Assembly: GCA_019671005.1 (NCBI GenBank)
Contig: CM033726.1
Location: 16,613,608-16,677,607, forward strand
Origin: Hibiscus mutabilis
Taxonomy: Eukaryota > Streptophyta > Magnoliopsida > Malvales > Malvaceae
Direction of reading: 5' to 3'
Length of the DNA: 64,000 nucleotides
The notes under the pieces are model-generated. The model was not told the origin of the DNA. It made no database searches and worked only from the letters and a program-made list of their open reading frames with translations. Below, one piece after another: positions 34,633 to 46,969 of the stretch (its first letter is position 1; every line of letters begins with the position of its first letter). The position numbers and the translations under genes were made by a program.

Positions 34633-36560
34633 ATGGTGAACGAAGAGAGATTAGATCGGATTGAGCAAGCCCAAAGGGACATGCAAGCAGATTTGGTCAG
34701 AAAGATGTAAGAACAGTTAGCTAAGGCCCGACAAGACATGGTGGAGCAGTTCAAAAAGTCTCAACAAGATACTCTAGGCCAAATAGCCCAAATGCTTGGA
34801 TTCAAGCTCCCCGGACAAGGACAGACATATGTTATAAATCATACGACAAATCCCAATCCTACTGATAAGAATGAATGTCCCACATGCCCGCCAGGTTTTA
34901 CTCCTCCTCATGCTAAGGGTCAACCAGATCCTCAAGTAATACTTTCTCAAGGGAAAGCACCACTTCATCAGGCTGACGCCTCTTTCCCTATTAATCTACC
35001 CTTCCCATCGAAAGTTAGTCCCGAGGGCAATCAAGCCAAAAACTTTGTCTCAAAGATGGACCAATTAATTGAAATAGAGAGACCTAGAATTGAAACCTCC
35101 AAAGAGATCAATGATCGATGCAAGAGACTCGAGGAAAAGATGGAAACCATGGAGGTAACTGATGCCTTCATTGGATTTGAGGCCCATGAACTCAGCCTTG
35201 TCTCGGATCTGGTTTTACCTCATAAGTTCAAGGTTCTAGAATTCGAGAAATATGACGGAACGAGTTGTCACCGTGTACATCTCACCATGTTTTGTCGAAG
35301 GATGACGGGATATATGAGAGATGACAAGATGCCGATCCAATGTTTCCAAGATAGTCTCTCGTGATCTGCCACAATGTGGTATAATCAGTTGAACCAACAT
35401 CAGATAAAGTCATGCAAGGACTTGGCCGAAGATTTTCTAGAACAATACTGACATGTTAGTGACATGGTGCCAGACCCTAGGACCTTGCAACACATGAAAC
35501 AAAAGTTGAATGAAGGCTTTAGACAGTATGCCCGGCGTTGGAGAGACTTTGCGGCTCAAGTTCAACCCTCGCTCAACGCAAGAGAGATGGTGGTTATATT
35601 TATCCAGACTTTTGAGGGTCCGGTCTTGGGTCGCTTGATAGGAAACGCGACTACCAACTTTGCCAACCTTGTGTTATCCGGTGAGCTCATTGAAAATGAT
35701 GTCAAAAGTGACAAAAACGATGATAGAGGTAGTTCATCCCACAAGAAGACTCTCATGTAAAGAAAGACCATGAAGTGAACTCTTCAAGAGTTTACAATGC
35801 CGGTTATTTGAAGCCTATCACAGTGGTACAATCCAAGGCTACACCAAGTGCCCAAGGTTCTGCGAGCCAAGATTTCGGTCAACGAAGGAACACCGAAAAG
35901 ATAAAGTTTACCCAATTTCTAATTTCCTACGGTGAACTGTACAAGCAACTATTTGATGTCCATGTGGTGGCACCCTTCTATCAAGCACCGTTGCAGCCTC
36001 CCTTCCCAAAATGGTATGATCCTAGCGCAAAGTACGTATATCACGGTGATCAAGTGGGGCACTCGATTGAGACTTGTATCGACTTCAAGAGAGTCGTAGA
36101 AAAGCTGATCAAGCTCAGGATCATAAGTTTAGACCAATCTAGTGGGCCATCTACGACTGCCAACCCCCTACCAAATCATACCGGTGGAGTGAATGCAATC
36201 TTTGAGGAGGGCAACTGAACAGCTAAGTCCAAGGTGTCATAAGTCAATTCACCCCTCAATTGGGTTTGGAAAAAGCTACTTGATACGGGTTTGATCGGTC
36301 AAGGAATAATGATGCCCGAGGGGCATAGCGGTCTGTACTATGAGTTTTATGCCAAAGAGGGGTACACCATTCAAGATTGCCAAGAGTTCAAAGACACGGT
36401 TCAAGGTCTGATCGACAGCAAAGAATTCAAAATCTTCAAGGAATAAACTCGCCTTGCCCCCATATCTAGATGCCAAACTAAGAGGTTCCCTGTTACTTTT
36501 AAATTCTTTCAAGTGGTGCATGTTAATCAAATCCACCTGCTTAAGCCCGAAAATGGTGTT
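34633..36560 (+). pseudogene. Ogre-like element 2 gag (stops and one frameshift)
   Basis: A start at 34633 (MVNEERLDRIEQAQRDMQAD) meets a TAA at 34708, reads on in the same frame through MVEQFKKSQQDTLGQIAQML, HELSLVSDLVLPHKFKVLEF, EKYDGTSCHRVHLTMFCRRM to a TGA at 35362, then DMVPDPRTLQHMKQKLNEGF, RQYARRWRDFAAQVQP and IQTFEGPVLGRLIGNATTNF to 35757. After a frameshift comes KWYDPSAKYVYHGDQVGHSI, ETCIDFKRVVEKLI (35775-36215), a knuckle-like segment missing its first Cys. The EKYDG and RRWRDFAAQVQP motifs are typical of Tat gag. It is highly recognisable, with few stops, so it decayed recently. Confidence 0.88.
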
Positions 36561-36814
36561 GATATTTTGTAACAGCCTAAGACTATGGTTTAATTTTCAA
36601 TGAAATGATGCATTTTGTTCTTCAACTCTCTCTTTATTTTGTGTATATATCTGTCTATTGAGTCCCCGTATATCAATTGCACAAGCGACATTGACTTTGA
36701 CCCGAAGGTTGAATCCGAGTGGCATGTGTCTAATTGAAATCCTGAGCTACGGAGATAATGAAGTTGCGACTCACATTTCACATCAAGTACCACAAATAAT
36801 AACAAATCGGCACA

Positions 36815-36985
36815 ATTTAATGTTTAAAGCATGGTAATAGGCATTTGCAAAACAAAATGAATTGATCTAACGTGCAAAGCCTGGTAATAGGCGTTTTTCA
36901 AAAAACACATCAAAGCCTGGTAATAGGCATTTTCAAAAGTTAATCAAAAAGTACTCCAATGTTCGAAACCTGGTACTAGGCATTT
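36815..36985 (+). repeat. Dispersed GCCTGGTAATAGGC repeats
   Basis: The word GC(C/A)TGGTAATAGGC, or the variant ACCTGGTACTAGGC, occurs four times at about 36827, 36877, 36917 and 36967, each followed by a T-rich run and Cs or As. GCCT and AGGC are complementary, so each can form a short hairpin. It lies just after gag in the untranslated part of the element. Confidence 0.8.
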
Positions 36986-36999
36986 TTCGAATAAGAGTG

Positions 37000-38090
37000 T
37001 AGAATTTTTGGGGCACTCCGCTGAAGCCCATTCTAATAGAAACTCTTTGCTTCATGAGTGATGGTAATATTTTCAAAATCATGAGAATGTCGAGTAGCTC
37101 GGGAATTTTTTATTTGCTCTATCATTTATTTCGAGCCAAATGAATGTGATGAATTGAATTCTCCAAATAAAATGAGAAAGAAATGAACCTACCAAAGGTA
37201 AGTTGGCCAAGCACCTAAGTAACTTAAAATGCACTTCACATCTTCAAATATCAATTCAGCTTTCGAGGTCTCCTAGACACATGATTTGTTTGGGGCAATC
37301 CTCGGTAAGCCATGTCAGTATTGCTCGTGCACTTGATATTCAGGTATTCAATATTGCTTGATATATTTACAATCTGAAAAGAAAAACCTAGTTTTCTTAA
37401 TAAACATCTCACATTGAAATCAGAACATATAGTCTGAGATTTGAAACAAAAAGTTTTCTCTGCAGTACGTACAAAGAAGCCCAAAAGTATAGGGGCCAAC
37501 AACAAATGAGCCCTCAGATCGCTGCTTCAGCTCAAGAAAGCATTCACTAGTTGATTTTTGCCTTGAAAGGCAACATTTCAGAAGAAAATGGTTGACCCAC
37601 GAGAGGTTGGGGCATCAGCTCATATAAGGCAAAAGTCCATCAGTCTACAAGACAGAAGTTGAGCAAAAACAAGACCGAGCCACCAATATGACCAGAAAGT
37701 CATGGGGCATCCCCTTTGAAGTCAACATCATGGCCAACTACATTGCATGCCATTTATATCAACATCATGCCATTCAACTCATCATCATGCATTAAATGCA
37801 TACATTGCATATCAAGTTAGATGCATTCATGCTAAGTGCATTTACTTCACTCATACATAAAAACAAGTTCAGAATGAAAAACCTCAATCATGAAGGACAA
37901 TAACAAATTGGCAAGCTTTCAGCCGCGAAGGGACGCCGGACCAACAAAAAAGTTGAAACCTCAAAGAGGGAGTATAACAACACCCATCACAAAATGGAGA
38001 ATCCTCAAAGCAAAGGAATCCAAAGCAAAATTCAAAACTCTAAGTGAACAATCACTAACTATTGTTTACTTCTATTTTTCAAGTCCTACC
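37000..38090 (+). other. Non-coding interior of Ogre-like element 2
   Basis: From the end of gag to the tandem array there is about 1 kb with no pol-like motif in any frame. It contains GGGGCACTCCGCTGAAGCCC (about 37011) and CAT-rich words (37740-37830). The RT, RNase H and integrase of an autonomous Ogre would occupy several kb here and are simply absent. Confidence 0.7.
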
Positions 38091-38700
38091 TCATCGTCAC
38101 TGATGTAGCGGATCAACCTCTATTCTTCAGATCTTGACTCGTCGTCAGTAGTGTAGTATATCAAAATCTATCAGATCGTGTCTCTTCGTCAGAGTTGTAA
38201 CTTGATCAAATCCATCTTCAGATCCTCACTCATCGTCAGTAGTATAGCAGATCAAAATCTTTCAGATCATGCCTCTTCGTCATAGCTGGGTCAAATCAAT
38301 CTTTAGATCCTGACTCATCGTTAGTGGTATAGCGGATCAAAATCTCTTTTCAAATCATGCCACTTTATTAGAGTTGTAGCTTGATCGTTAATAACTCTTT
38401 AGATCATGCCTCTTCGTCAAAGTCGTAACTTGATCGCCACTAACTCTTCAGATCATGCCTCTTCGTCAGAGTTGTAGCTTGATCGCCACTAACTCTTCAG
38501 ATCATGCCTCTTCATTAGAATTGTAACTTGATCGCTACTAACTCATCAGATCATACCTATTCGTAAGAGTTGTAGCTTGATTGCCTATAACTCCTCAGAT
38601 CATGCTTCTTAGTCAGATTTATAACTTTATCGCAATCTAATCAACGAATCATGCATCTTCGTCAGAGTCATAACTAGATTCAATCTTCTGATCTTGTCTA
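38090..38700 (+). repeat. 49-bp tandem repeats ahead of the 3' LTR (Ogre-like 2)
   Basis: The unit contains GATCATGCCTCTTCGTCAGA and GTTGTAGCTTGATCGCCACT. GATCATGCC begins at 38402, 38451 and 38500, a 49-bp period; earlier copies (38130-38400) are longer and alternate with GATCxTGACTCATCGTCAGT. Roughly eleven units are recognisable. The position just before the 3' LTR matches the array of Ogre-like element 1, but the unit sequence is unrelated. Confidence 0.88.
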
Positions 38701-39038
38701 GTTGTCGGTGGCGTAGCAAATCACCCATATTCAAACATTTCTTTATCCAAACCTTTTAATTTTAGTTTTAAATAAAATAAGTGAATACTTAATTTGAAAC
38801 AATTCTATTTTCCTTTTGCAAGTTCTATCCTTCCAAACGAATGATGAAGCAGATGAGTCGACCATATCTTGACTTTTTATCGATGAGTTCAAATTCTCCA
38901 TGAGTGAAAAAATGAATTAGTTAAAGTTCGAAAGAAGAGTCATGCCAAGAAGGGAGCTCATGTTCGACCGAACGAAAATAGCTATCTTTTAGCCTTTGTT
39001 CTATTGTTATTTTACAACAATGAGCAAATAGGGACAAC

Positions 39039-41284
39039 TGTAATAATTATTTTCGTCCGATTTTTTTTTGAATCAAATATCCAATTCAAAAATCCAAAAA
39101 AATCCTCATATCCAATGTCCAATATCCATTACACCCAAATGCCCAAATTATTACCCAAACCATTACAATGACCCGGTTCACCCATAAACCCTACCCGGAT
39201 CAAACTACCCATTTACCCAACGCCCTAACTCCCCTGTTACCACCTCTTGGTCCCCAACGACCCACAGCATCAAATGGTCCCCCTTTTCCTCCAAGCCACC
39301 TGCGCAAACCAACAAATGGTGCCAGCAATTTCAGATCAAAACCAATAGGAAGTTTAGTTTAGTTTTTTTTTTTTTTTTCAATTTCATATATTTCGAATAC
39401 AAGCAAAAATTCAAAAGCTTAGGTATTTTTCTTTCAATTTCGCATAGCAATTAGGGTTTATCTTTTCCCTCCTTTTTAAAATAAAAAATCAATGGGCTCT
39501 ATTCTCCAAAGCTTTGTTTTCAAAACCAAAAAAGAATTTAAAAATAAAATTCAGGGTTCATGACATTCAAGTCTTGTTAAAAAACAAAAATCAAAGGGGT
39601 TTTTCAGTTTTTTTGAAATCAAAGTTTAGTGTTTTCATAAGGTTCGATTTTTCAGTAAAAATATAAAAAAGGAGTCGAGGGTTTTGAGATCTTACCTGAG
39701 ATTCGAGTGGGTTTTCTTGGTTTGTGCCTCTGGTAGTCGAATGTTGACATTTCTATGATAAACGTATGAGGCCCCGCCGCCGATGAACGGCGGAGATGGC
39801 TTGCTCCTCTGGTCCTGGTTCAGTAGGAGCTATGGTGAAAGAGTGTGAAAAAAGGTGGGTTTTTTTTGTTCGATTGAAAGAGAGTATAAATTTTGGTATT
39901 TTGAAAGGGTTTCAAATTAATTGAAATCTGCCTTTGTATTCGTTTTATTCTCCTTTTCCATTTGGTACCGTGTTTTCCTTTTTTATTCCCTTATTGATTA
40001 AACACGGTTTTTTGGGAAATGTGCCTTTATTTTTTTTAATTCCACCCCTATTCTCCGCTGCCATTGTTTCACCTTTTTATTTTTTTATAATATATAATAT
40101 ATTATATTTTCTTTATCAAACTCCCCCCCCCATTTATTGTCTTTGAGTGTATTGGGGTACACGCCGCCTTAAATTTGGCTGTTACCTTTTTTTTAATTTG
40201 ATATATACATAGTATATTAATAGTTTACGAGATATATATATATATATTCGACCATATTCAGATATATATATATAGTTATATATATATATATATGTTAATA
40301 CCTTATCATATTATATGTTTCTTTGTTCTTATATATATCTTTAATTATCGTATTTAATTACTTTTAATTTTTATCATATATAAATAAATGACCAGTATTA
40401 TTTATGGCCCGTTTAGTGTAGCATTTAATTTTTACTTTTAATTTCCGTCTTTTATTTTCTCGCAATTTACTTTTTGCAATTTAATTTTTCGCAATTTAAT
40501 TTCTCGCATTTATTTTATCGCATTTAATTTTCGCACCGTTTGTTTGATCCGGTCCTTTTTTTCGGATATTTTAATTTCCACATTTATTTTACACCTTTTT
40601 TATCTTGTTTAATCAGGTCCTTCTTCCGCATATTTCCATTTTCGCATTTCTTTTCGCACCTTTGTTCGATTCGGTCCTTTTCCAGATTTTTAATTTCTGC
40701 CTTTATTTATACTTTCATTTCGTACATAAATTTTTTCTTTGATTTATTTTATCGCACTCGAACATATTAATTGTTAATGCGGTGCCCTTTTATTTGATAG
40801 TAGACATGGCCAATACCAAGCGTAGTGGTGGTGGTTCTTTCATTTATTTTCGAATGACGGGGCTTTTAAAATTTACTCGCATTTTTAAACGGATCTTAAA
40901 TTAAATTAAAATTTGAACTCGCAAATTTCCAATTAAAGGCAAATTATATTCGACTAGGTACCAATTTTTGGGCGGTGTGGGGATGCTAATCCTTCCCCAT
41001 CCGTAACCGACTCCCGGACCCATTTTTTAAAAAGAATCTCTGATTTTATTTTTGGTGTCTTATCTGCCTTTAAAAAATGATCGGCGACGACTCCAGTCTT
41101 TTACCTTTTTTAAAAAAATTAAAATTTCAAAACAAAAATCCCCCCAAAAATCAAAATCCCCAATTTTCAAAACTTTTCCAAAAATAACAAAATTTTCAAA
41201 AACAAACACAAAAAGTTTCCAAAAAAAAAACAAATCCAAAAATTATATAATTTCTTTTTTAGCGGTTTCGAAAGGGTCGCTACA
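39039..41284 (+). repeat. 3' LTR of Ogre-like element 2 (2,246 bp)
   Basis: It is homologous end to end with 30849-33207 and shorter mostly through loss of simple-sequence runs (for example around 31150-31260 of the 5' copy). It is preceded by the tract AATGAGCAAATAGGGACAAC and followed by the target duplication ACGAC. Confidence 0.95.
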
Positions 41285-41289
41285 ACGAC

Positions 41290-41844
41290 GCGGGGAAAGA
41301 TAAAGTGATAAGGTGATTAGGTTAAAATTTGAATTTCAACTTTTCACCTTGGGCGGCTAGGGTAAAATTCAACATTTAGAAAAAAAATTCATTATCTTTT
41401 GGGACGAGCTCTATCATGCCTTGGGCGGCTATGGTAAATTTCTTTCGCCATTTTTTATCTCCACATGGCAGTCCTCTGCCTTGGCATTCTGCATGGCAAC
41501 AAAATCTTGCATTCACTCAACAAAAACCTTTTAACGCAGTAAAAGAAAGATAAAAATGAAAGAAAGGTAAATAAATGAAAAATACTGAAAATAAAAACAT
41601 CTAACCAACTATATTCACAAATCAAACAATGCTGATGATGATCACGGAACTTCTGCCAGGAGGATAATCTCTTTGGCATGATTTAGAGTGCCTTCCAAAT
41701 AGTGTTTCAATCTTTGGCCGCTTACTTTGAAAATATATCCCATCTTCAAATCCTTGATATCCATTGCTCTATGAGTATATGGTTTCACAACTTTAAAGGG
41801 TCCCGACTATCTAGACTAAAGCTTACTTGGAGACAACTTTAACC
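41290..41844 (-). other. Athila 2 segment between integrase and the Ogre-like insertion
   Basis: This stretch resumes the Athila sequence after the insertion. Around 41670-41840 the minus strand still reads integrase C-terminal tail-like sequence in broken frames. 41290-41670 is untranslated spacer of the Athila with no identifiable motif. Confidence 0.5.
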
Positions 41845-42790
41845 TCAAGCTAAATAACAAGACATGTTGGCATACCTCAAATTTCCTTGCAATATCCTGT
41901 TGTCATGCCATCGTTTTGTTCTTTCCTTGTAGAGTATGGGATTCTCGTAAGCTTGCATTATGAATTCCTCTAGCTCGTTTATGTCCAATAAGCATTTCGT
42001 ACCAGCAACTCTCCACTCCATATTGAACTTTTTGATTGCCCAATAAGCTCTATGTTCCAATTCCATTGGCAAGTGGCATGCCTTCCCGAAAACGAGCATA
42101 TAGGGAGAAGTTCCCAACAGAGTCTTAGAGGCTGTTCTATAAGCCCACAAGGAATCATCTAGTCTCAAGGACTAGCCATTCCTTGTTGGATTCACAGTTT
42201 TGTCTAGAATGTTCTTGATTTCTTTGTTTGAGATATCCGCTTGGCCATTTGTTTGAGGATGGCAAGCTGTGGCAATATGTTGCTGGAATCCGTACCTGCA
42301 CAGAGCTCTAGAGATTAAATTTCACTTAAAATGTGTACCTTCATCATGAATGATGGCTCTAGGGGCACCGAATCTAGTAAAGATGCGTTTGTGAAGGAAC
42401 TTGGCAACAACCTTGGCATCGTTTGCTGGCAAAGCCACCACCTGTACACATTTTGAAACATAGTCAACAACCACAAGGATATATAGGTTCCTAAATGATG
42501 GGGGAAAGAGACCCATGAAGTCTATTCCCCATACGTCAAATAGCTCCACTGGCATAATATTCTGGAGTGTCAATTGATGTCTACTAGAGATGTTACCCAT
42601 CATCTAGCATCGATCACATTACTTGGAAAAGTAATGAGTGTCTTTAAACAACGTAGGCCAAAAGAATCTGGACTGCAACACCTTGGCAACGACCTTCATT
42701 CCAGCAAAGTGTCTTTCATACGGTGCTACATGGCATAACTGCAAAATGTTGTGCTACCATCCTCTGGCACACATCGGCGGATCACTTGTT
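41845..42790 (-). pseudogene. Athila 2 integrase
   Basis: The HHCC finger reads CHVAPYERHFAGMKVVAKVL, then RFFWPTLFKD and CDRC (about 42730-42605). The core has WGIDFMGLFPPSFRNLYILV with the first catalytic Asp, VVDYVSKCVQVVALPANDAK, and RFGAPRAIIHDEGTHFK with the second Asp (the family normally has SDGGTHF). The catalytic Glu lies in ISNKEIKNILDKTVNPTRNG near 42230-42190. The C-terminal piece 42168-41845 has LDDSLWAYRTASKTLLGTSP and YMLVFGKACHLPMELEH, diagnostic of Athila. Stops separate the three pieces. Catalytic residues survive but the frame does not. Confidence 0.9.
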
Positions 42791-42821
42791 CAACATATTG
42801 TTTGAACAAAATTAGCTCATC

Positions 42822-43415
42822 CTAATAATAATACCGAACATCTCGCAAAAAATGTCTCCTGGCATTACTCGCCAAATCCAGTGGCAAAATATTGCTTACC
42901 GGGTAATTTACTATGTCAGCGTACCATGGCATTGAATTGACTGTAGGTAAGTATTCATCAGGGAATTCATCTCTAATGGCAGTGGCTCCACCTTTCTCTA
43001 GGTGATGCTCTAATCGTGATAAATGGTTAGCTACCAAGTTTTCACTCCCCTTCTTGTCTCGAATCTTGAGATCAAGTTCTTGTAGCAAGAGCATCCATCA
43101 AAGTAGTATGGGCTTGGCATCCTTCATTGGCAAGAGGTATTTCAATGCCGAGTGATCTGTATACACCATAACTTTGTTAGCTACTAAGTAAGATATGAAC
43201 TTGTCAAATGCAAATACAACTGCAAGAAATTCCTTTTCGGTTGTGGTGTAGTTGAGTTTGGATTTATTCAATGTCCAGCTGGCATAGTAAATAGTATAAA
43301 AAATCTTGCCACGCCTTTGTCCCAACACAGCTCCAACGGCATAATCGTTGGCATCACACATGAGCTCGAAGGGCTCACTCCAATCTAGTGCCACGACTAT
43401 GGGGGCATTAATCAA
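42822..43415 (-). pseudogene. Athila 2 RNase H and connection to integrase
   Basis: The minus-strand frame 43415-43098 contains APIVVALDWSEPFELMCDAN and DYAVGAVLGQRRGK (first Asp), KLNYTTTEKEFLAVVFAFDK (Glu) and VMVYTDHSALKYLL (Asp), a complete RNase H motif set. It breaks after KPILL, and 43094-42822 continues with LLLQELDLKIRDKKGSENLV and ANHLSRLEHH, the usual D(x)SRL-type link into the integrase finger. Confidence 0.9.
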
Positions 43416-45835
43416 TTTTCCCTTAAATTTCTAAAATGCTTTTAAACAAGAATCATCAAACGTAAAAATGGTATTTTGTTCTAAAAGTAAGCATAAAGGT
43501 TTATAAAATTTTGAGAAATCTTTAATGAAACGGCGATAAAAACCTGCATGTCCCAAAAAACTTTTGATACCTTTTACACTTGTAGGAGGTGGCAACTGTT
43601 TGATTACCTCCACTTTTGCCTTGTCTACTTCCAGGCCTCTCTTGGTTACTTTATGACAGAGAACTATGCATTCCTTCACCATAAAGTGGCATTTTTCCAG
43701 TTCAAGACCAGGTCAGTCTCAATACATCTCCTCAAAACAAGCTCTAGACTCTGAAGGCATTCTTCGAATGTTTTGCCAAACAACAAAAAGTCATCCATGA
43801 AAACTTCTAGATTGTTCTCAATAATGTCAGAAAAATAGAGATCATGCAACATTGAAACGTTGCCGGAGCATTACACAGTCTAAAGGGCATTCTTCTAAAA
43901 GCGAATGTCCTATATGGACAAGTGAATATGGTCTTCTCCTAATCCTTCGAAGCTATGGTAATATGATTATATCCTGAATAGTCATCTTTGAAGCAACATA
44001 ATACCTTACCTGTGAATCTATCCAACATATGATCGATGAAGGACAGTGGGAAGTGGTCTTTCCTGGTGGCATTATTCAGCTTCCTATAGTGTAATACCCA
44101 AATTACGGTCTAGTAGATGTAGCTATTTTGAATGTTTTCCAATTTAAATCAAAATTCTTGGATTGGATAATTAAGGTCTCAGAATTAAATTAGAATAGAA
44201 AGAAAAATTTGGTGGCCAAACACTAAGGACCAAAGTATGAAGGCCACTCAAATTAGTAACTATTTTGTAAAGACTAAAAGTTAAAGAAATGAAATCTAGG
44301 TGACTGCATGTAAAACACCATTAATGGGAGGACCCGTATAGGTGGCAAAATATTGAGTCTAACATGTGGAGGAAGACACAATGAGGTGTCGATTATTGAG
44401 GATGATCAAGTAAAATGATCGTCATCTTCTTCCTTCTTCAATCATGCATAACCGAAAGGAGTAAGAGAAAAAGAGGTGGAGAAAACTTCTTAGATTATCT
44501 TCAATTCATGTTTCTTGTTGAGCTTTGATAAATTAGCTTAGGAGAAGGTAAATTTCTTGATTTCTCTCTTTGATTAATCTGAATTTGTATGATAGATTGT
44601 AAATAATTTTTGTAGTTATGAAATTGTTGAGTTATATGGGCATTCGAATGAGCATGAAATGTAAATACATGAACTTGGGAGCTATCTTAGACATGTATGA
44701 GAGTGAAAATAAGTTAGATTAACATGTTATAACTACCATCTAGGTGACTAATGAAGCTAACATCAAGCCTAGTGAAATCCGCCCAGAAAACTCTATTCTG
44801 GGAAACAACTTTGAAAATTCACTATAAATTGTATGAATTGAATTAAGGGCTGAAATTTATATGAATGGAAACTCAATATGTCTATTTTCATTAGAAACAA
44901 ACGAAATGGAATTCTGAATTGTAAAATGGATTTTAGAAATGAAAATCTAGGGATAGTGCAAACTGTCCAGTAATACAATTGGTCTGTCTTTAAGACAAAA
45001 ACTGTATGGATTGGCAAGGAATAAAAATGTAAGGCCTATATGGTTAGAAAGATGGATAAGTAAGCTTTCTAACGGTGTAAACAAATTGAAATTCTGATGT
45101 ACAAAATGAAAGTTATGCATGTTTAAGTAAATAGTGCACAAGTTGCCTGACAACGGCCATCTAGGTATTTTGGATAGTTTTGTAAACTGTTTTATAAACA
45201 GTTTGGACAGTTTAGTTACTGCCCTGTTTCTACCCAAATTGGAATCTAAACAATGTTGTCAATGAGTAGTAATATATGTATATGAATGTGCTATCTGTTT
45301 TATGCATGTAATGTATTAACATTGTTGCAATGATAAGTAATTGTGAAAATATATTGGACTGCTTGAGATAGATAATTATCATACTCAATGTACCTTGTTT
45401 AACATGTGTCCACTTGTATGGATTGTTAGAGCAAGGAGTAAACCTTGTGGAGGAAGAAAGGAGTGGCCAAACGTGTGGCAAACACAAAGGAAATTGGATC
45501 CAAGACAAATAAGCTAGATTGGAGTATTGTGAGTGTAGTTATTGTGGGATTAGGACTTAGGTCCTAACCATGTATATATGTATATATCTATTTTCTTGCT
45601 ACTGATATGCCATGATAATGAGTTTAAATTAAATTGAATATGAATAGCAAGGGAAGATTGGACTAAACTGAAATCGTGTTTATGTGATAGCATGAAAATT
45701 GATAAATTAAGTATAAAGAAAAGTGAAAACAAATGTACGAATCCATGCTTTGGATTGACCTAATCGAATGCTTACTACTTGAAATGCTTGAAATGCTTTC
45801 TATTTAAAAAGCTTGTCACTTGAAGTGCTTGAAAT

Positions 45836-45965
45836 GCTTGCTAACTGAATGCTTGAATCCTTGTACTTGAAATGTGACCTAATTGAAATGCTTGAATCCT
45901 TGTACTTGAAATGTAATCTAATTGAAATGCTTGAATCCTTGTACTTGAAACGTGACCTATTCGAA
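45836..45965 (+). repeat. ~50-bp short tandem repeats in the solo LTR
   Basis: Three adjacent units carry TTGAAATGCTTGAATCCTTG followed by TACTTGAAATGTGACCTAAT or close variants. The surrounding 45770-46050 is made of related words (ACTTGAAATGCTTG). Confidence 0.8.
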
Positions 45966-46969
45966 ATGCTTAATTCCATGTCTTGGATGTATTCATTCGA
46001 ATTTCTTGCTTAGAATTGCTCTTATGATATAAATACTTGTAAAAGTGATATAAACCATGAATATAAAGACATGACTAGATGCCTAAAAATGGCATATAAT
46101 TCGAATTGCTTACTAGAGTAACAAGTAAACTTGTGAAATGAAGAGCTAAGGCTCAACTAGCCTAAGGGCTAAGCTTTATCTTGAAATACTTGCTTGAATA
46201 TAATCCTTGAACATGATTTGTCTTGCCTTGAACATGAAAGCATGGAACATAAGAAACAACGACAAGCTTTAAAGTATAAAATACACTCAAACTTTTAATA
46301 GGAGCTAAGATACTTAAGTTGCCTAAAATGGAAGTCCTTGGATACAATGGTATGATGCATGGTATACTTGGGACTACGGTCTATGAGCCACGGCTCAAGG
46401 GGGACACCCCATTACATGAAATATGTTATTGGCGACAGTTGGAGGTAACAAAGAGTTGTACGGAGATTGGCTACAGTTGGTTGGATAGTGAGAAGTATAG
46501 GATTACATGTTTCCGATATTAGCCATTGCTATGTGCTTTGAGCTAAGTATCTCTTGGACCTTTATGGTCAAACTCGGACCAATGTTACTCACAATCAATT
46601 GTGATCCAAGGCAAACATGTTAAAAGATATGAACCTTATTGAGAAATTGAATAAGAAATTCAAAAAGAAAATCTTGAATATGGTTAAAGAAAGCTCTTGG
46701 TGGACATAATGTTTAAAGAATATCTTGGTGAGCATGATGTTTGAAGAAAACAAACGAGAAATAAATGAAGCATAAAGTTTACTTGAATACTTGAATTTCT
46801 TGACATACAAACTCGTTACTTGAAATACTTGTTACTTGACTTGTATACTTGAACTTCTTGCTGCATGATTGATACTTGCAATAGATCTTGATCTTACTTT
46901 AATTCTTGAGTGTTGCTGCCATGTACACCTTGTACATGAAAATATGGATTGTTTTAATTGTAATTGTGT

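Larger units (their letters stand above)
30849..41284 (+). mobile_element. Tat/Ogre-like gag-only LTR retrotransposon inserted in Athila 2
   Basis: Both LTRs are present (30849-33207 and 39039-41284), start TGTAATAA, end GCTACA, and are flanked by a perfect 5-bp target duplication, ACGAC (30844-30848 and 41285-41289). The interior holds a primer site, a gag with stops, short repeats, a 49-bp tandem array and a polypurine tract, but no protease, RT or integrase motif. It is therefore non-autonomous. The LTRs remain highly similar apart from indels in simple sequence, so the insertion is younger than the host Athila. Confidence 0.95.

Noticed and set aside
38090..38700. A CRISPR-like array of 49-bp units
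   Set aside because: Head-to-tail units with diverging whole sequences and no spacer pattern. It is the 3' untranslated array of an Ogre-like element.
46319..46522. 67-residue ORF with ordinary composition inside the large LTR
   Set aside because: No family motif, no splice or promoter context, and position within non-coding LTR sequence. Chance is the simplest explanation.
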